The notes under the pieces: generated by a model
Databases searched by the model: none
The model's input: only the letters and a program-made list of their open reading frames with translations
What the model was told of the DNA's origin: nothing
Translations under genes and position numbers: made by a program
Shown here: positions 35,301 to 41,300 of the stretch, piece after piece
How the letters are laid out: each line of letters opens with the position of its first letter
How positions within the stretch are numbered: position 1 is the first letter of the stretch
Source: Cyanobacteria bacterium SBLK
GTDB lineage: Bacteria; Cyanobacteriota; Cyanobacteriia; Cyanobacteriales; Spirulinaceae
Length of the DNA stretch: 42,415 nucleotides
NCBI GenBank assembly: GCA_017746715.1
Contig: JAGHZQ010000110.1
Span: forward strand, 1 to 42,415
Direction: 5' to 3'

Positions 35301-38300
35301 CAAAATCCGTATTGATTGATTGGTTGATAATATCTCCTCCGTAGGAACGGCCGTGAATAAAGCGATCGTTCCCGGCGTAGTACAATATCCATTTACCCGG
35401 TGCATTCGATAGTGCGTTATAGAAAAGAGTTTGCCCTTCTTCGGCACTAAATTGATAAGCCCGTTTTTCTCCCACTGGAAGCGTGCCGCTAACGGGTAAA
35501 TTCAAGTCAATTTCGTCTGCTCCAGATAAATCGAGGAGTTGGAAGCGATAGGGATTCGTTCCTGTTGTTTCTCCCGTGACGACCAAGTGGTACAAGCCAT
35601 CTTCTGTCAAAGTATAAGGGCGATCGACATCGACGTTCGTTCGCTGAGAGAAAACAGCATCCCCATTGGGTTTATAAAGGGTCGCGCTAACGTTATTTCC
35701 TTCTATCCCATTCAAGAGCAAGCGCAATCCTTCCACGCCTTCAAAGGTATACACCTTACTTTCTCGTCCGTTGAGGCTTCCGGAAACCTGACTTTCCATT
35801 TCGAGGTAATTTGCGCCTCGGACGCTTTCGGGGAGTTCGATCGATTCAAAGGAATAGCTTCCCGATCCGCTAAGTTCTAGCTTATATTCTCCTGTTTGTT
35901 CGAGAATACTGGATATCCGCCCATTGTGGGGTATGACGTTAAAAACAGTTGTCGTGCCATCGGGATTAATGAGTTTGGCGGTTGACCAATACCAAGAACT
36001 ATCAAAGTTAAAGAAGATTTGCGTCCCGGCTTTGGCCTTTAACGTATAACTGTCGGGTTCGGCATCTCCAAAAAAGCCGCTGATGGCACGATTAATATCA
36101 TTGGTAAAAGTTGCGGTTTCCGGTTCTCCTACGGTGGCAGCAAACGCATAATCGACCGGAGAATCTTCTTCGCGAACCACGGCTAAAGTGTAGAGTCCGC
36201 GCGCCGGAAGAACGGCGGTAAAGTTCTCGCCTTCCCCGCGAGCGATTTCCTTGCTATCGGGATCGTAAACAATCCATTGGGTTGCACCTGCGGCAATAGA
36301 TTCTAAAGTAAAATCGATCGCTTCTCCACGCTTGCCTTCAAAACGATAGAGATCGACCTTGTTATCGGCATTGAGTTGTCCTTGCATGGATGTCTCGAAT
36401 TCGAGGGAAGGAACGCGATCGCGATCGCTGAGGATAAACTCATACTGTCCCGTTATTTCGTCTCCCGTCCCTTCAACAACGAGGCGGTACTCTCCCGGTT
36501 CTTGTAAGGTTAGCGCCAAACCATCGCCGAGATCGGCAATTTTGCGGCTGGGGGAGTGCAATGCTGCCTTAATGTTGTCTCCCAAACCGCTAAAGAAGAG
36601 TTTTTGACCGAGACTGCCCGTAAACGTATAAGTATCTTTCTCGCTAAAGTCTTGGATTTCTCCGGCAATCTTCGCGCCGAGTTGCAACGATTGTTCGGCC
36701 CATTCTGGCGCAATGATTTCTAGGTTGTAACCTTTACTGTCCGTTCCGTGAGGATTTTCGACTATTAAAGTATACTCACCCGTTTGAGGCAATGCTACCA
36801 ATTTGTGGGTGTTATCAGTTGATACTAAAACTTCGTCATTGGGTCCTACAACCTTATAAGTATAGTCATAATTATAATTCTCATAGGGATCTTTAAAGTA
36901 AAGGGGCTGGCCTTCAATGCCGCTAAAGCGATAAACGTGAGTAGCGAGAGGGGCTAAACTATCGGCGACTAAAGATTTCCCATCGGATTCTTGTGGAACG
37001 AGGGGAGCATCTGTTATATCCAGCAAGCGGAATTGGTAATCTCCCGTATCGTCATGAGAACCATCGATTTTGAGGGTATACGTTCCCTTTTCATCGAGAA
37101 TGAGAGGATGATTGTAATCGTTCCAGACCGATTGAGTATTATAGTGAACTTTTTGGAAAAGTGCAGCTCCACTAGGGGCGTACAGGGTTGCGTTGATGCT
37201 GCTATTACTCTGTGCCGACAAACTATCAAACCACAGTTTTTGACCCGGATTGCCTTCAAAAGTATAGATATCTTCCTCTCCCGGTTCGGCGATCGCGCCG
37301 CTTGCAGTTGCACCGACTTGGTAGGATTGCGTCGAGATTTCTGGAGTAACGAGACGCAAATTATAGTCTTGTCCCTCTGCCGGGAATATAATCGCGTATT
37401 CTCCACTACTCGGAAGTTCTAGCGGTTTCGAGAAGTCGCTTCCATTACGAGGATGCAGTTCGTTCAAAATAGAAAAAATAGATCTGCCTTCAGGAGTATA
37501 GATATCGTACTCATAACTGCCGCTCTGATGGTCTAAATATAAAAGTTCTCCTTCCTCGCCACTAAAGCGATAGATATCGGTTTCTCGCTCCTGATTGCCA
37601 ATAAGTTCGATAGTATCTGTAGTTTCATGCCAAAGTTGTAGAGGGGCATCCCCTTCATCGACTAAGTCCAGTAGGCGGAATCGATAATCCCCTACTGCAT
37701 CTCCCTTTCCATCAACTTTAAGGGTATAAAGTCCTCGTTCGTCAAGGATATGGGTTGTGGCGCGATCGCTCTCAACATCTTGATCTTGCCAAATCTCTTC
37801 CCCGCTTGGAGCGTATAGAGTGGTATTGATATCATCCGTCCAACCCAATAAGCTATCAAATCGCAACTGCTGTCCGGGTTCTGCCCAGAATGTATAGAAA
37901 TGTTCTTCTCCTGCCTCGCCAATCGTATTGTTGAGGGTATCGCCTACCGAATAAGCATGCTGTTGAAATTCTGGGGTGACTAATTTGAGATGGTAATCGC
38001 TGCCCTCTCGGAAAACAACAGTATATTCACCGCTACTGGGGAGTTCTAAGGGTAGGGTGGGATCGGCTGAGAGATCGTAGTAAGGATTGAGAGCGAGTCC
38101 GTCGGGGGTATAGATGCGATATTTTGCACCGCTCTGATAGTCTGGATAAATTAGCTGTCCTTGAGTTCCATTAAAGCGATAAGCGCGAATTTCGTTGCCA
38201 CTCTCGCCAAGATTTCCCATTAGTTCGATATTGGTATTGGCATCCCAAGATACGATGGGAGCGTTGCCAAAATCGAGCAAGCGGAATTGATAATCTCCTG

Positions 38301-41300
38301 TTGTATCGTTAGAACCATCTACCTCTAATCGATAAGTTCCCGTTTCTTGAAGGATCGTATTGGTGGTTTTAAAATCTGAGTGGGGATCGCGATCGCCGGA
38401 AAGATCGTGAGCCGCCCAAACAAGCGCTCCTGAAGGACTATAAAGGTTTATTTTTATCGTTTTAGACTCGTTCATCAAGCTATCGAACCACAAGCGACTA
38501 TTGCTCGTGCCTTCAAACTCATAAACATTGCGCTGTCCGGGTTCGGAAATCACTCCCGTAACATTCAACGCACATTCTCCCAAACTATTATTTTCAAACT
38601 CCAAAGCAACAGGAGGCAACTCGGGGGGCGTGATGACCCGGAATTTATAATTTTTATTGCTATCTCCGTTCCCTCGCAGCGCTAAAATATATTCGCCATC
38701 CACCGGTAAAACTTTCTCAAAATCCGAACCTAAGTTAGGAAAATAAGTGAAAGGAGAGAGGACTTCTCCCCCAGGGGTATAAAGATGCCACTGATTGCTA
38801 CCTCCTCCATCCTGACTATCAAAGTAAAGACGCTGACCTTTTGTTCCCGTAAATTTATAGAAATGGAGTTCGCGCCCATTCTCCCCCAAATTCCCTTCAA
38901 TATCCGTATCGAGTGGTAGCGATCGCGCTCCCATACTATCGACCAATTGGAAATTTGCGGTAATGGATTGAGGTTGTCGCGATTCTAAGACTAAATAATA
39001 TTCTCCATCTGCCTCTAGGGTAGGAATATCGACAGTTTGCAGGTGGTTGGGTACATCATTTTTCAGATCGTGGTTGTTAACGTGTGCCGATGGAGAAATG
39101 AGATAACCGCTAGAATTCAAGATTTTGATATTAACGATTTCACTCGCTGCATTCAACCCATCAAGCATGATTTGTTGACCGACTCGTCCGGAAAAGCGGA
39201 AAATTTTGGTTTCTCGAGGTGCAAAAGTGATATTCTCTTGCTTTGTATTGAGTGGGAGAACTTCTGTATTTTTCAGATCGATGAGTTGAAAACTATAGTT
39301 TCCGGGAGTGTCTCTCATTTCGAGAGTGTAATTGCCGGATTGTTCGAGCAAAATGGGAGCGAGATCGAATGCCGCGCTACTATAGATAGCTTGCGTACCG
39401 TCGGGATTGTAGATTCGCACATTAGTATGATTGCTATCAGTTCCGCGACTGTTAAAATAAAGAAGCGTCCCTGCTGATGCAGATATTGGATAAATCTGAG
39501 GCTCCTTATTTTGTGGGATAGTTCCTTGATAGAGAATACCCGTGCCACTTTGAGAAACAGGTGTGGGGAAAATGCGATCGACTTGCGCGGTATAACTAAT
39601 CGGATTGTCCGTAGAATTTTTGAGTGCTAAAGTATACGTTCCTTCAGTTGGCAATATAAGTTTTGAATTATTGGCATTAACAACCTTTTTGTTTTCTGAA
39701 ATACTCATCGGTGCGTACAATACCCATTCTAGTCCTGTAATATTTTTCAAACTCGTTAAATCTAATGTTTGTCCTGCACTGCCATTAAACTGATAAAGTT
39801 TCGTTTCTCGGGGGAGGTGATTGTTAATTTCAAAAAGCGTATCGAAAGGTAACGTCGGACTGCTTTGCGTATCATGAAGAACAAAACTGTAGTCTCCAGT
39901 TGCATCTGATTGCCCGTCTAGAGTCAGCGTGTAAGTTCCCGATTCAATTAAGGTCAAAGGACTACTATCGCCGATTGTATTCCTTTGAAAGAAAATTTCC
40001 TTGCCACTAGGGCTATGAATTTTGACATCAGTTTTAGAATCGCCAATACGAGGATCGAAATAAAGGGTTTGTCCGATCGCACCATTAAATTCATAAACAT
40101 CTCGTTCTCCCAACTCGCTCAAGCTGCTCTCAACCAAAGTATTGAGAGATAAAGAATTAGCCGGAGATGTCGTGGAAATCATCTGAAATTGGTAGGGACG
40201 GGAATCCAAGGAGGAAAAACGTTTGTCATCACTTCCATGTAACCTCAGCGTGTAAATTCCATCGCTCGGCAGAACATACTCAAAGTCAGACACTAAACTG
40301 GAATTAATCAAACTCTCGTTACCGGGACTGTAGAGCATCCAATTAGTCCAATGGGTGTTTTCTTGAGAATCGAAATAAATACGTTCTCCAGCACTTCCTG
40401 CAAACTGATAGAATTGATCCGATCTCCCAGGAGATAACGTTCCTTGCTCAACTGTCTCTATGTCCAACAGAGGAGAATTGGTGACATCGACTAAGCGGAA
40501 ACTATAATCTCCTGTAGCAGCATTACTCCCATCAATTAGGACTTGATACTCTCCATCTTCAGTTAGAACGCTATTCCATTCTTTCAGCCACAAATTGCTT
40601 ATAATGCGAGTTCCACTCGGGCTGATTAAATTGACTTGTAAATTAGGATCGCTATCGAAATAGTCAAAATAAAGCCTCTGACCTGAAGTTCCCACAAACA
40701 TATAAACATCTCGCTCTCCTTTTTCTGAAATTGTCTGAGAGACTGTACTGGTTGCTGCGGTATCTGGTGTTGTATAAAGGGAAAGAGGTTGACTTTTGGT
40801 ATCGGGAGTAATGACTTCAAAAGCATAATCCAAGGGAGCGCTACTATTGCCCTTGATGGCTAAGGTATAGGTTTCGCTATTATCGAGAACGATCTCAATA
40901 TCGGTGTTTAAGGCGCGCTCGTAACCACTCGCGATATTCCCACCGGAGTCGTAGAGAACCCAATGTCCCCCACCATTAGTTAAAGCATCAAAATAAAGAT
41001 GTTGACCTTCGATACCTTCAAATTGATAAAAATGTATTTGTTGACCGACATTGAGAGTTCCATTAATCTGGGTATCTAAAGTTAAAGAATCGGCTAATTC
41101 CAAATCCAAAAGGTTGAACTCATAACTTCCCAAATCTTCGATCTGAGAAGTATTTAATTTAACTCGATAAGTTCCGTCCTCTTTTAAAACGATCGGTAAC
41201 AAATCTGTGTCGTTAGATGAAAAAGATTGTTTCGAGAGAACGCTTTCTCCACTAGGGGCAAAAATTTCAATTGTGGGATTTCCTATTGTATGAGAGAGAT